DNA from: an uncultured Veillonellaceae bacterium
GTDB taxonomy: Bacteria; Bacillota; Negativicutes; Selenomonadales; Selenomonadaceae
Reading direction: 5' to 3'
Assembly: GCA_945949525.1 (NCBI GenBank)
Contig: CAMFES010000006.1
Span: 1-47,168, forward strand
DNA: 47,168 nucleotides
Below the pieces are notes generated by a model, which worked only from the letters and a program-made list of their open reading frames with translations, did no database searches and had not been told where the DNA came from. The position numbers and the translations under genes were made by a program. Shown here in pieces: positions 22,098 to 30,986 of the stretch (the stretch's first letter is position 1; each line of letters begins with the position of its first letter).

Positions 22098-23507
22098 ATG
22101 GATTTAGAAGCAGCCAAAAAGCTGATAAAGAAATACACGGCGGGCCATGCAGATTTCGTGGCAAGGGCGGCAGAAGGAGAAAGGTATTATCGGGTGCAGA
22201 ATGATATTCTCTTTCGGCCAGCCAAGAAAGGTGCCGAACAGGAAACTATTGATGCTGTCAATCCTCTTAGGCAGGCAGATAACCGAATACCGTTCAGCTT
22301 CTACAAGCTACTGGTAAACCAGAAGGCAGGGTACATGTTCACAGCACCGCCTCTCTTTGATGTGGGCAGTGATGAGCTGAATAAGATTATTGCAGATACC
22401 CTGGGCGATACTTATGCCAGAAAATGCAAGGACCTGTGTGTGAATGCTTCCAATGCGGGAGTGGCATGGCTGCACTACTGGATGGATTCCGAGAAGGGCT
22501 TCCGGTATGGTGTGGTTCCAAGCTATGAGATTATCCCTGTATGGAGCCATAAGCTGGACAAGGAATTGCTGGCGGTGCTCCGAGTGTATAAGGATTTTGA
22601 TGATGTCGGGGATGAATGGGACATCTACGAATACTGGACCGCGGACTTGTGTGAGACTTTCCGAAAGAAAAGCGCTGACGATATCATGACGGGCCTCCAG
22701 TTCTGCCCTATGTTCATTGACTTCTATAATGCGGGGCTGTCTGATGCTGAAAATCAGATTAGGCACAATTATGGCAGGGTACCGTTTATCCCGTTTTTCA
22801 ACAACAACACATCAAGCCGGGACCTTGATGATACAAAGAAGCTGATTGATTCCTACGACAAGACCTTCAGCGGGTTTGTGGATGATTTGGAGGATATTCA
22901 GGAGATTATCTTCATATTGACCAATTACGGCGGTGAGAACTTGCAGGAGTTCCTGAAGGACCTTAAATACTACAAGGCCATACAGGTGGATTCCTCCGGG
23001 GATGGTGATAAGAGCGGTGTATCTACCCTAAATATAGATATCCCTGTGGAGGCAAGAAAAACTTTGCTGGAGATTACACGCAAGGCCATTTTTGATACGG
23101 GCCAGGGAGTTGACCCGCAGCAGCAGGGCCTTGATTCCACCAGTGGCGAGGCCATGAAGTTCCTTTATGCTCTGCTGGAGATTAAGGCGGGGCTCATGGA
23201 AACAGAGTTCAGAATCGGCTTTGGTGAGCTGGTACGGGCCATTGCGCAGGCCCATGGCCAGACAGTGAAGTTTATCACCCAGACATGGACAAGGACCAGC
23301 ATCAGAAATGATGCGGAGCTGGCATCCATGTGCAGTCAGTCTGTGGGAATCATATCCAACAAGACCATAATTAAAAATCACCCGTTTGTAGAAAACGCTG
23401 AGCAGGAGGAGGCACAGCTCCAGAAGGAAAAGGAAGAAGCCGCCGCCCAGCTCAATGGCTACAACGGGTTATTTAATGGCGAAGGAGGTGATAACGATGA
23501 TGTATAA
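22098..23507 (+). CDS. Portal protein (SPP1 gp6-like)
   Basis: A 469-residue portal protein. INPFSFYKLLVNQKAGYMF-type sequence (here IPFSFYKLLVNQKAGYMF), SYDKTFSGFVDDLEDIQEIIFILTNYGGE and SGEAMKFLYALLEIKAGLMETEF are characteristic of the SPP1 gp6 family. It forms the ring through which DNA enters and to which the tail joins. The second of two adjacent ATG codons is chosen; either is possible. Confidence 0.92.
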   Translation: MDLEAAKKLIKKYTAGHADFVARAAEGERYYRVQNDILFRPAKKGAEQETIDAVNPLRQADNRIPFSFYKLLVNQKAGYMFTAPPLFDVGSDELNKIIADTLGDTYARKCKDLCVNASNAGVAWLHYWMDSEKGFRYGVVPSYEIIPVWSHKLDKELLAVLRVYKDFDDVGDEWDIYEYWTADLCETFRKKSADDIMTGLQFCPMFIDFYNAGLSDAENQIRHNYGRVPFIPFFNNNTSSRDLDDTKKLIDSYDKTFSGFVDDLEDIQEIIFILTNYGGENLQEFLKDLKYYKAIQVDSSGDGDKSGVSTLNIDIPVEARKTLLEITRKAIFDTGQGVDPQQQGLDSTSGEAMKFLYALLEIKAGLMETEFRIGFGELVRAIAQAHGQTVKFITQTWTRTSIRNDAELASMCSQSVGIISNKTIIKNHPFVENAEQEEAQLQKEKEEAAAQLNGYNGLFNGEGGDNDDV

Positions 23508-23718
23508 ACTCCTTTGCGATTATGCCACTGTGTTTGGCGTTGATTTTCCCATATCCGCCATCAAGGATAGCGCCAATGAGTATGAGGCGGTAGGCATTAT
23601 CAAAGAATGCCTCGATAGTGGCACACCTTATCAGTCGGGTGCGGTTAAATCGGAACCGGAGCCGGTACCGGAGGAAAAGCCGGTAAAGAAAACAAGGAGC
23701 AAGAAAGCTAATGCTTAA
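23497..23718 (+). CDS. Hypothetical small head-region protein
   Basis: A 73-residue protein overlapping the portal stop by 11 bp, with AAGGAGG upstream of its ATG. The first half is a short helical region (LLCDYATVFGVDFPISAIKD); the end is a proline/glutamate then lysine-rich tail (EPEPVPEEKPVKKTRSKK). Position between portal and scaffold is typical of small unnamed head proteins. Confidence 0.6.
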   Translation: MMYKLLCDYATVFGVDFPISAIKDSANEYEAVGIIKECLDSGTPYQSGAVKSEPEPVPEEKPVKKTRSKKANA

Positions 23719-23781
23719 ACCTATTTATTAAAAAGCTCGTGGCAGGTAAACCACGGTAAAAACCGGAAGGAGACATATTTT

Positions 23782-24405
23782 ATGACTATTGAAGAATTTA
23801 TCAAATCCATTGGAGTACCTGAGGATAAGCAAAATGAAGCTGTGGAGGCTGCCAAGAAGTTTCTTGACGGTGACTTCGTAACCAAGGCCCGCTTCAATGA
23901 GATTAACGAGGCCAAGAAAGGACTGACTGACCAGCTGGCAGATAGAGATAAGCAGTTAAGCGAACTCAAGAAGTCGGTTGGCGATAATGGCGACCTTAAG
24001 AAACAGATTGAAACACTCCAGAAGGCCAACAAGGAACAGAAGGAAAGCAATGAAAAGGCTATGAAGGAATTACAGCTTAACACCGCTATCCAGCTGGCCA
24101 TCGCCGAAAAGGCCCAGGATGTGGAAATTGTTTCCGGTCTCTTTGACAAATCCAAACTCATCCTGTCCGAGGATGGAAAAGTAACAGGACTGACCGAACA
24201 GCTTGCAGAGCTGGAGAAGGCAAAGCCTTTCCTTTTCAAGACTGGCGGTAACCCAAATTATCAGCCTAACGGGGGCGGCGGGAAACCACCAACAAGCAAC
24301 CCATTCAAGAAGGAAAGTTTCAACCTTACTGAGCAGGGCAAGCTGCTTAAAAATAATCCGGAGCAGGCGCGCGCTTTGGCTGCCGAGGCCGGTGTAACCA
24401 TTTGA
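23782..24405 (+). CDS. Capsid scaffolding protein (GP20 family)
   Basis: A 207-residue protein with a short N-terminal IEEFIKSIGVPEDKQNEAVEAAKKF, a long coiled coil (about 40-110: LTDQLADRDKQLSELKKS, then LKKQIETLQKANKEQKES) and a C-terminal capsid-binding part. This is the phage minor structural GP20/scaffold family. It is placed directly before the major capsid gene, as expected. Confidence 0.86.
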   Translation: MTIEEFIKSIGVPEDKQNEAVEAAKKFLDGDFVTKARFNEINEAKKGLTDQLADRDKQLSELKKSVGDNGDLKKQIETLQKANKEQKESNEKAMKELQLNTAIQLAIAEKAQDVEIVSGLFDKSKLILSEDGKVTGLTEQLAELEKAKPFLFKTGGNPNYQPNGGGGKPPTSNPFKKESFNLTEQGKLLKNNPEQARALAAEAGVTI

Positions 24406-24420
24406 AAGGATGATTAATTT

Positions 24421-25386
24421 ATGGGAACTACCTTATCTGATGTAATTGTACCTGAACTGTTTAACCCTTATGTTATTAACCGAACCAAGGAACTTTCTGC
24501 ATTGTTCCAGAGCGGCATCGTGACCAGCAACCCTGAGTTTGATAAGCTGGCCAGCGAGGCTGCACCAATTCACAATATGCCATTCTTTGAGGATTTGACT
24601 GGTGATGCCGAGAATGTTGTAGAGGGTGCTGAGCTGACAGCCGCAAAGATTACCTCCAATAAGGATGTATCCACCACCATTCGCCGTGCTAAGATGTGGA
24701 GCGCAACCGACCTTTCCGCAGCGTTGGCTGGCAAGGACCCAATGGCTGCTATCGGTAACTTGGTAGCTGGTTACTGGGCGCGTGAAATGCAGAAGGAACT
24801 GGTTAATGTTTTGACCGGTGTATTTGGTGCTGAATCCATGTCTGGACATGTGCTTGATATATCGGGCGGTTCTGGCAATGCTGCCAAGATTTCCGCATCT
24901 GCTTTCATTGACGCCCTCCAGCTTTTGGGTGATGCCCAGGGTGACCTTACTGCAGTTGCTATGCACTCTGCTACCAAGGCATACCTGAAGAAGCAGAATC
25001 TCATCACTACAGAGCGTGATTCCACAGATGTGGAGTTCGATACTTATCAGGGCCGCCGCGTTATTGTTGATGATGGTTGTCCACAGTCTGAGGGTGTGTT
25101 TACTACTTATCTCTTTGGTCAGGGCGCTGTGGCCTTTGGTGAAGGTTCTCCAGAGGGATTTGTACAGACTGAGACCGACCGCGATAAGAAGTATGGTTCC
25201 GGTATTGATTACCTGATTAACCGTCACACCTTTATCTTGCATCCTCGTGGAGTAAAGTGGACCAACACCACCCGTGAACATGCTGAAACCGTTTCCCGTG
25301 ATGAGCTTGCAACGGCTACCAACTGGCAGCGCGTATATGAGTCCAAGCAGATTCGTCTGGTAGCGTTCAAGCACAAGATCGGCTGA
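24421..25386 (+). CDS. Major capsid protein
   Basis: A 321-residue protein. LSDVIVPELFNPYVINRTKELSALFQSGI, then VVEGAELTAAKITSNKDVSTTIRRAKMW and LINRHTFILHPRGVKWTN, are typical of HK97-fold coat proteins of PBSX/SPP1-like phages. Codon use looks highly regular, as expected for the most abundant structural protein. AAAGGA precedes the ATG. Confidence 0.9.
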   Translation: MGTTLSDVIVPELFNPYVINRTKELSALFQSGIVTSNPEFDKLASEAAPIHNMPFFEDLTGDAENVVEGAELTAAKITSNKDVSTTIRRAKMWSATDLSAALAGKDPMAAIGNLVAGYWAREMQKELVNVLTGVFGAESMSGHVLDISGGSGNAAKISASAFIDALQLLGDAQGDLTAVAMHSATKAYLKKQNLITTERDSTDVEFDTYQGRRVIVDDGCPQSEGVFTTYLFGQGAVAFGEGSPEGFVQTETDRDKKYGSGIDYLINRHTFILHPRGVKWTNTTREHAETVSRDELATATNWQRVYESKQIRLVAFKHKIG

Positions 25387-25405
25387 TTGAAAGGAGGTGA
25401 GCGCC

Positions 25406-27037
25406 GTGAAAAGCTCCGAGTATTGGCAGCGCCGGTTTGACGAGCTGGAAGCGGCGCAACTGCGTAAGGCCGAGAGATATAATGCAAGGGAAGTGGATAG
25501 ACAGTTCCAGATGGCTCTGGCCAAAATTGAAAAGGAACTGTCCTACTGGTATCAGCGTCTGGGTGAGAACAACAGTATTTCCGCCAATGAAGCAAGGAAG
25601 CTGTTGGCCGCCGATGAGCTGAGGGAATTTCACTGGAATGTTGAGGAGTACATCCAACGGGGCAAGGAAAGCAATTATTCCGATAAGTGGAAAAAGATGC
25701 TGGAGAATGCCTCAGCAAAGATGCACATATCGAGATTGGATGCCATGAAGCTGCAGATCCAGCAGCAGATAGAAGTGTTGTATGGCAACCAGGTGGATGG
25801 TCTGGATGAGCTCATGCACAACATGTATACAGAAGGTTTTAACAGGAGCGCCTATACCCTTGATACGGGTATGGGCGTTCACTATAATCTGGCCACAACG
25901 GACCCACGGCGTATTGATGCGATTATTAACCGCCCATGGGCCGATGATGGCAAGACTTTTTCGGAAAGGCTGTGGCGTGACAAGGATAAACTTGTGAACG
26001 CCTTGCAGCAGGAAATGACTCAGGCTGTTACAAGGGGCGACAAGCTGGGGGACGCAGTCAAAAATATTTCTAAGCGGATGGGGGCTGCGAAATCCTCCGC
26101 TGCGCGCCTTGTGATGACTGAGAGTGCTTTTATAAGTGGCAGGTCCCAAAGGGACTGCTTCAAGGATTTGGGCGTGGATAAGTATGAATATGTGGCCACG
26201 CTGGACAGAAAGACTTCTGAGACCTGCCGTGATCTGGACGGCAAGGTCTTTGATATAGATGATTACAAGCCAGGGACAAATGCCCCGCCTATGCACTGCT
26301 GGTGCCGTTCCTGCATTGTCCCATATTTTGATGATATGGAGATGTTGGGAAAACGCGCCGCCCGTGACCCGGAAACAGGGAAAACCATCCTTGTGCCGGA
26401 GGATATGACTTATCGGAAGTGGGAAAAGACTTATGCCAATACTGCCGATAGAACTTCCGAAATAGCCAGCGCAGGCAGAAAAAAGGTTTTTATTGAGGAA
26501 GAAAATATAGACAAATTACCATATTTCAAGTATTATGGTAAAAACAAAGAACAGAGCATTAAGATTAATAATGTTCAAAAAGAATTGTTAAATGATTCAA
26601 GAAAAGAAAATAACAGTAATGAAACAGTATATGTATTAGACCAGGAAGGTAAGCGTCAAGAAAAAGTTTATGGGACTTCCGATGCGGTTTCTTTACCACT
26701 TAATGTCAGGAATATGTTAGATTCTGGTAAGAATATGATGTTACTGCATAACCATCCCGCCGGTAGTAGTTTTTCGGTGTACGACATATCCTGTTTACTG
26801 GACTATAAAGGCCTATCAACAATTACGTTGGTGACTAATGGTTGTGATAGAATTGAGGCATTAACAAAGACTGCAAAGTATGATCACGAGGTTGTTGCAG
26901 GTTTTTACAATAAGTTATTAAAGAAAGTTAAGAAAAATCTTGATGAATTCGAAAAAAATGTTGAGCTTCATGACAGATTCGTGCAGATATTTCTTTCTTA
27001 TGTTGATGAAAAGGGGTATATATCATGGCGAAAGTAA
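25406..27037 (+). CDS. Capsid MuF (gp7-like) protein with C-terminal JAB/RadC-type domain
   Basis: A 543-residue fusion. The first about 350 residues are a minor head protein with the MuF motif (DRKTSETCRDLDGKVFDIDDYKPGTNAPPMHCWCRSC). From about residue 360 the composition turns lysine/asparagine-rich and the DNA AT-rich. This part carries LLHNHPAGSSFSVYDISCLL near residue 447, an H-x-H-P-x(n)-S-x2-D JAMM/JAB metalloprotease-like motif. MuF proteins with C-terminal effector domains are known as capsid-delivered polymorphic toxins. The GTG at 25406 is eight bases after AGGAGG. Two small genes follow, candidates for immunity. Confidence 0.83.
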   Translation: MKSSEYWQRRFDELEAAQLRKAERYNAREVDRQFQMALAKIEKELSYWYQRLGENNSISANEARKLLAADELREFHWNVEEYIQRGKESNYSDKWKKMLENASAKMHISRLDAMKLQIQQQIEVLYGNQVDGLDELMHNMYTEGFNRSAYTLDTGMGVHYNLATTDPRRIDAIINRPWADDGKTFSERLWRDKDKLVNALQQEMTQAVTRGDKLGDAVKNISKRMGAAKSSAARLVMTESAFISGRSQRDCFKDLGVDKYEYVATLDRKTSETCRDLDGKVFDIDDYKPGTNAPPMHCWCRSCIVPYFDDMEMLGKRAARDPETGKTILVPEDMTYRKWEKTYANTADRTSEIASAGRKKVFIEEENIDKLPYFKYYGKNKEQSIKINNVQKELLNDSRKENNSNETVYVLDQEGKRQEKVYGTSDAVSLPLNVRNMLDSGKNMMLLHNHPAGSSFSVYDISCLLDYKGLSTITLVTNGCDRIEALTKTAKYDHEVVAGFYNKLLKKVKKNLDEFEKNVELHDRFVQIFLSYVDEKGYISWRK

Positions 27038-27186
27038 TCATTGACCATCTTGATGGACCAGTTGGAAAAGATTTATTCGAATGGGCAGGACAATTTGATT
27101 CGTGTAAATTGCCAGAAGATATTGAAAAGGATATAGACTTGTTAGTTGAAAAAATGGTCAAAGAATTTAAAGATGCGGATAAATAA
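27025..27186 (+). CDS. Hypothetical 53-residue acidic protein (candidate immunity)
   Basis: It overlaps the end of the MuF-JAB gene by 13 bp with AAGGGG eight bases before its ATG. It is acidic (EDIEKDIDLLVEKMVKEFKDAD) and AT-rich like the JAB part. Translational coupling to a toxin-like domain is typical of immunity genes, but no family is recognised. Confidence 0.55.
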   Translation: MAKVIIDHLDGPVGKDLFEWAGQFDSCKLPEDIEKDIDLLVEKMVKEFKDADK

Positions 27187-27201
27187 AGGGCGGTGATATA
27201 C

Positions 27202-27561
27202 ATGGCAGCTAATGATTACCATGTTATTGTTTACCAGATACTTGCTTACCTGTATTCGTGTTTGAAAGATGGCGTTGATGTCGATTTGGCATCAATCGAA
27301 AAATTCAAAGAAGAAAATCTTATAAATGATAAGTATTGGCAGTACATTTTGTTGCATTTAGCGGAATGCGGTTATGTTGAAGGCTTGCAGGCTGTACCAT
27401 TATTGGGCGGCAAGCAGGGGGTAAAATGTACAACTGACTTCAATATCACACCATTTGGTATTGAGTATTTGCTTGAAAATTCATTGATGCAAAAAGCAAA
27501 AGCATTATTGCTGGATACAGTCAAAGCAACAGCTGGGGCTGTATTGGGGCATATTTTTTAA
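27202..27561 (+). CDS. YjcQ-family protein
   Basis: A 119-residue protein with a winged-helix pattern: HVIVYQILAYLYSCLKDG, then YWQYILLHLAECGYVEGL and ITPFGIEYLLENS, as in YjcQ-type phage proteins. Low GC and its place after the JAB fusion mark it as part of the same inserted cargo. It could regulate or neutralise the JAB effector. The ATG at 27202 is chosen; an in-frame GTG at 27193 is possible. It ends at a terminator. Confidence 0.65.
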   Translation: MAANDYHVIVYQILAYLYSCLKDGVDVDLASIEKFKEENLINDKYWQYILLHLAECGYVEGLQAVPLLGGKQGVKCTTDFNITPFGIEYLLENSLMQKAKALLLDTVKATAGAVLGHIF

Positions 27562-27567
27562 TAAGAT

Positions 27568-27593
27568 AAACCGTCTGAGAAATCAGGCGGTTT
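27568..27593 (+). terminator. Terminator closing the head cargo segment
   Basis: AAACCGTCTGA (27568-27578) pairs with TCAGGCGGTTT (27583-27593) across a GAAA tetraloop, followed by TATATT. Such a terminator inside a late operon is unusual and suits an inserted cargo unit. Confidence 0.78.
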
Positions 27594-27624
27594 TATATTG
27601 CGGAAATTTGGGAGGTGGTAAAAG

Positions 27625-27996
27625 GTGACACTGGATATTAACGATTTAAAGCCTTTGCTGGGGCTGGAGGTAACTGATACCAGCAAGGATAGCGTATTGA
27701 CCTTTGTTCTGGGCAATGTGGCTGAGGTTATCTGTAATTATTGCCATATTGCGGAAGTGCCCCGGGGGCTGGAGTATACGGCTTACCGCATGGCCATGGA
27801 CCTTTATCGGAATGAGGGCATCGGTGAAGCTGACAGTGATGGCAATATTGGTCGGGTATCGTCTATTGATGAGGGTGATGTTAAAATTTCCTTTGGCGCG
27901 TCACATTTTGACAGCTCCTTCGCAAATTCGCTGCTTAAGGTGTATACACCTCAGCTGAACCGTTACAGAAAGCTGGTGCGTAATGATGCTTGCTAA
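27625..27996 (+). CDS. Head-tail connector protein
   Basis: A 123-residue protein. LKPLLGLEVTDTSKDSVLTFVLGNVAEVICNYC and GLEYTAYRMAMDLYRNEGIG match gp6/gp15-type connectors (XkdG-region proteins) that extend the portal. GTG start after AGGTGG. It restarts the structural operon after the low-GC cargo. It overlaps the next gene by 14 bp. Confidence 0.78.
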   Translation: MTLDINDLKPLLGLEVTDTSKDSVLTFVLGNVAEVICNYCHIAEVPRGLEYTAYRMAMDLYRNEGIGEADSDGNIGRVSSIDEGDVKISFGASHFDSSFANSLLKVYTPQLNRYRKLVRNDAC

Positions 27997-28366
27997 GCTG
28001 GTCAAGGCACGTCAAAGGGCGAGGAAATATACAGAGGCCCTGTATGATGGTATCTGCACCGTAAAGGGATACAGTGAGATAAGGGCACCTACTGGGGAGG
28101 ATATCAAGGAACCCGTGGAGATTTACACCGATATCCCATGCCGATTATCTCATGACAGTTCGCCGGCTGCGTCGGATGCAACGACAGCTGATACTATCAG
28201 CCAGGGCATAACCATATTTATGGCTCCGGAGTATGTGGTGGAGCTGGGCAGCGTGTTCGTGGTCACCCAGAACGGAGTGACCAGGGAATACAAAAACAGC
28301 GGACCCGCCAAGGTTTATACCACCCATCAGGAAATCTCTCTGGAGTTGATGGAGGATTATGTATAA
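27983..28366 (+). CDS. Head closure protein (XkdH-like)
   Basis: A 127-residue, mainly beta protein (EIYTDIPCRLSH, GITIFMAPEYVVELGSVFVVTQNGVTREYKNSGPAKVY) typical of head-closure/stopper proteins at this place in PBSX-type clusters. The frame meets the next ATG with overlapping stop and start. Confidence 0.7.
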   Translation: MMLAKLVKARQRARKYTEALYDGICTVKGYSEIRAPTGEDIKEPVEIYTDIPCRLSHDSSPAASDATTADTISQGITIFMAPEYVVELGSVFVVTQNGVTREYKNSGPAKVYTTHQEISLELMEDYV

Positions 28367-28938
28367 TGGCTACTGTAGATACCAGACAGTTGGCAGCACT
28401 CAGACTTAGGCTGAAGAAGTCAACGACTCCGGAACAACAGGCAAGGTTCTATGAGCGAACCTGCAGGATATTGGCAGCACTCTTTCTCCGTAAGGTTATC
28501 AAGCGGACTCCTGTAGGCGATGGGCAGTTTGAAGCTATACGGGGAAATGATGGCACCTATACCAAGTACAAAAAAGGCAAACGCAAAGGAAAGCAGAAGC
28601 TCCAGCGTCTCACCAATGGAGGAACACTCCGTCGTGGCTGGACCGCGGGAGAAAATGCCAACCCCATGGCTTTTGCTGGTACCTTGAGGGTGAGGAAGCT
28701 GGCCAATAGTTATATCATAGAGGTTAAGAATGCTGTGTATTATGCTTCGTATGTGGAGTATGGTCACAGACAGACCCCGGGGCGGTTCGTTCCGGCTCTG
28801 GGCAAGAAGCTGAAAAAGAGTTGGGTGCGTGGTCAGTTTATGATGACCAGAAGCGCCATGGAGCTGCAGCAGGAAGCTCCGGCTATTTTACAGCGCGAAC
28901 TGGCAAAGTATTTGCGGGAGGTGTTCAATGGGAAATGA
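28366..28938 (+). CDS. HK97 gp10-like tail completion protein
   Basis: A 190-residue protein with RKVIKRTPVGDG, GGTLRRGW and VYYASYVEYGHRQTPGRF, the signature of HK97 gp10-like/XkdI proteins that finish the head-tail joint. Strongly basic in the middle (KYKKGKRKGKQKLQR). It overlaps the next gene by 11 bp. Confidence 0.83.
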   Translation: MATVDTRQLAALRLRLKKSTTPEQQARFYERTCRILAALFLRKVIKRTPVGDGQFEAIRGNDGTYTKYKKGKRKGKQKLQRLTNGGTLRRGWTAGENANPMAFAGTLRVRKLANSYIIEVKNAVYYASYVEYGHRQTPGRFVPALGKKLKKSWVRGQFMMTRSAMELQQEAPAILQRELAKYLREVFNGK

Positions 28939-29356
28939 TTTAATAACGGGTGTAATGACCCGCCTGAGGGATACCTTTGGCGAGGATACAACAGTATATT
29001 TTGATGAAGTGAAGCAGGAGCTGAATGAGCCCTGCTTTTTTGTTAGGACTCTGGAGGTATCGCAGGAGCTGGTGGTCCGTAACAGGTACCGGCGCGTCTA
29101 TCATCTGGATATAGAGTATCATCCGGAAGACAGACAGCAGACAGCCCGTGAGATAGCTGATGTGGCAAATGCCATGTTGATGGCCATGGAATACATCCAC
29201 ATCGGTGAGAATCTTACCAGAGGCACCAACATCCGCTATGAGGTGCAGGACAATGTGCTGCACTTTTTCGTAGATTATGATTTCTTTGTTTTCAAGGTAC
29301 TTGAGGAAGAAGAGTACATGGAAACACTGACACAGACACAGTATGTGAAAGGGTGA
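28928..29356 (+). CDS. Tail terminator-like protein (XkdJ position)
   Basis: A 142-residue protein with VYFDEVKQELNEPCFFVRTLEVSQELVVRNRYRRVYHLDIEY, seen in phage tail terminator/minor tail proteins of PBSX-like elements. Position between gp10-like and sheath genes supports the call. Confidence 0.7.
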   Translation: MGNDLITGVMTRLRDTFGEDTTVYFDEVKQELNEPCFFVRTLEVSQELVVRNRYRRVYHLDIEYHPEDRQQTAREIADVANAMLMAMEYIHIGENLTRGTNIRYEVQDNVLHFFVDYDFFVFKVLEEEEYMETLTQTQYVKG

Positions 29357-29363
29357 AGAATTA

Positions 29364-29567
29364 ATGGCAGAAGGCAAGAAGAACGCTGTCGCCGCCCCTA
29401 CCTATACTAGGGAGGCGTTGGCAAGCTCCAAGAAGTATCGTCCATGGTGTGACGTGCTGATGATTGCCCTTGAGGATGGCAAGCAGTACACGCTGGCTGA
29501 AGTGGATGCCGCCATTGATAAGTTCAAGACGGCAAAAGTTGTTGAAAAGGTAAATGGGAAGGAGTGA
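29364..29567 (+). CDS. Hypothetical small protein before the sheath gene
   Basis: A 67-residue protein: lysine/alanine-rich start, then AALEDGKQYTLAEVDAAIDKF-like segment (here ALEDGKQYTLAEVDAAIDKF). Small genes at this spot are common in myophage tail clusters and have no assigned function. Confidence 0.62.
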   Translation: MAEGKKNAVAAPTYTREALASSKKYRPWCDVLMIALEDGKQYTLAEVDAAIDKFKTAKVVEKVNGKE

Positions 29568-29572
29568 TTTGA

Positions 29573-30928
29573 ATGGCACTTGGTGGCGGCACTTGGCTGT
29601 TCCAGAATAAGAAACTGCCGGGCACTTATATCAATTTCGTTTCCAAGGTTCGTGCAACCACGGACATTGCTGACCGGGGCTATGGCACGATGGCCCTTGA
29701 ATTGGATTGGGGTCCTGTGGGCGAGGTGTTCACGGTAACAGCAGAGGATTTCCAGGAGAACAGCATGGTCTACTTCGGCTATGATTATACGGCGGATGAG
29801 TTGAAACCGCTGCGGGATTTGTTCCTCAACCTTAAGACCGGTTACTTCTGGCGCTTGGATAACGGCGCTGTGAAGGCGGCAGGCACAATTGCCAGAGCCA
29901 AATACCCCGGCATTCGCGGCAATGATATTACGGTTGCGGTAACGGCTAATGTGGATGACCCCACGAAGTTCGATGTCGTAACCTATATGGTGGTTGATGG
30001 CACCAACGCGAAAGTGGATGAACAGAAGGGCGTCAGTTCCTGGGATGATGTTGCAGATAACGATTATGTTAACTGGATCCGCACGGAGGATTTGGAGCTT
30101 ACTGCAGGAGTAACCCTTTCGGGCGGTTCCAATGGCGATTCGATTACCGGTCTGCAGTATCAGGGATACATCGATGCTATTGAGCCGTATTACTTCAATA
30201 CCATGGGGTATGCAGGCAGTGACAGCACGATTCAGCAGCTCCTTATCCAGTTCACGAAGCGTATGCGTGACAGTTCGGGCGCTAAGTTCCAGCTGGTCAT
30301 CTACGGCCGCGAGAATGTGGATTATGAAGGCGTTATCTCCATCAAGAATGCGGTCAAGGATACCGGCGCACTGCCGGGCTCTGCGGTTTACTGGCTGACT
30401 GGTGCCGAGGCCTCCTGCGCAGTTAACGCTTCCTGCACCAATAAAACGTATGATGGTGAGTATACCATCAATACGAAGTACAAGCAGACAGAGCTGGAGC
30501 AGGCCATCACTTCGGGCATGCTGATGTTCCATAATGTGGCGGATTCCGTATCCGGTGATGTGGTTGGTGATGTTAAGGTTCTGACGGATATCAACACTTT
30601 CACGAGCTTCACGAAGCAGAAAAATCAGGACTTTGCCCTCAATCAGGTTATCCGTGTGCTGGATCAGATTGCCATTGATGTGGCCCGCTTGTTCAACAAA
30701 ACGTACCTGGGCAAGGAACAGAATGACCAGGACGGCCGTGTGGCTCTCTGGGGCGATATTGTGGCGCTCCACAAAGAGTACCAGCGCGTCCGTGCCATCC
30801 AGAACTTCGACCCGAAGGATGTTCCTATTCCGACGCAGGGCGAAGCCAAGACCACGGTAATGCTGGATTATGGCGTACAGCCGACCTGCTGCATGGAAAA
30901 GCTTTATCTCACTGTAGAGGTCGCGTAA
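29573..30928 (+). CDS. Contractile tail sheath protein (XkdK-like)
   Basis: A 451-residue sheath protein. It opens with PGTYINFVSKVRA and includes AKYPGIRGNDITVAVTANVDD, a typical sheath insertion domain, and ends with the conserved RVLDQIAIDVARLFNKTYLGKEQNDQDGRVALWGDIVALH. It shows that the phage has a contractile (myovirus) tail. GGAAGGAG precedes the ATG. Confidence 0.92.
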   Translation: MALGGGTWLFQNKKLPGTYINFVSKVRATTDIADRGYGTMALELDWGPVGEVFTVTAEDFQENSMVYFGYDYTADELKPLRDLFLNLKTGYFWRLDNGAVKAAGTIARAKYPGIRGNDITVAVTANVDDPTKFDVVTYMVVDGTNAKVDEQKGVSSWDDVADNDYVNWIRTEDLELTAGVTLSGGSNGDSITGLQYQGYIDAIEPYYFNTMGYAGSDSTIQQLLIQFTKRMRDSSGAKFQLVIYGRENVDYEGVISIKNAVKDTGALPGSAVYWLTGAEASCAVNASCTNKTYDGEYTINTKYKQTELEQAITSGMLMFHNVADSVSGDVVGDVKVLTDINTFTSFTKQKNQDFALNQVIRVLDQIAIDVARLFNKTYLGKEQNDQDGRVALWGDIVALHKEYQRVRAIQNFDPKDVPIPTQGEAKTTVMLDYGVQPTCCMEKLYLTVEVA

Positions 30929-30986
30929 TAAGAGAATTGTGGGACGGAGGCAGCTCCGTCCTTTTACTTAGAAAGGAGAATCATAC

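Noticed and set aside
24433-25524. 363-codon frame opposite the major capsid gene
   Set aside because: Shadow of the capsid gene; no ribosome binding site and no family resemblance.
29402-30772. 456-codon open frame opposite the tail sheath gene
   Set aside because: The opposite strand encodes a clear sheath protein; the reverse frame has no binding site or recognisable domain and arises from codon bias.
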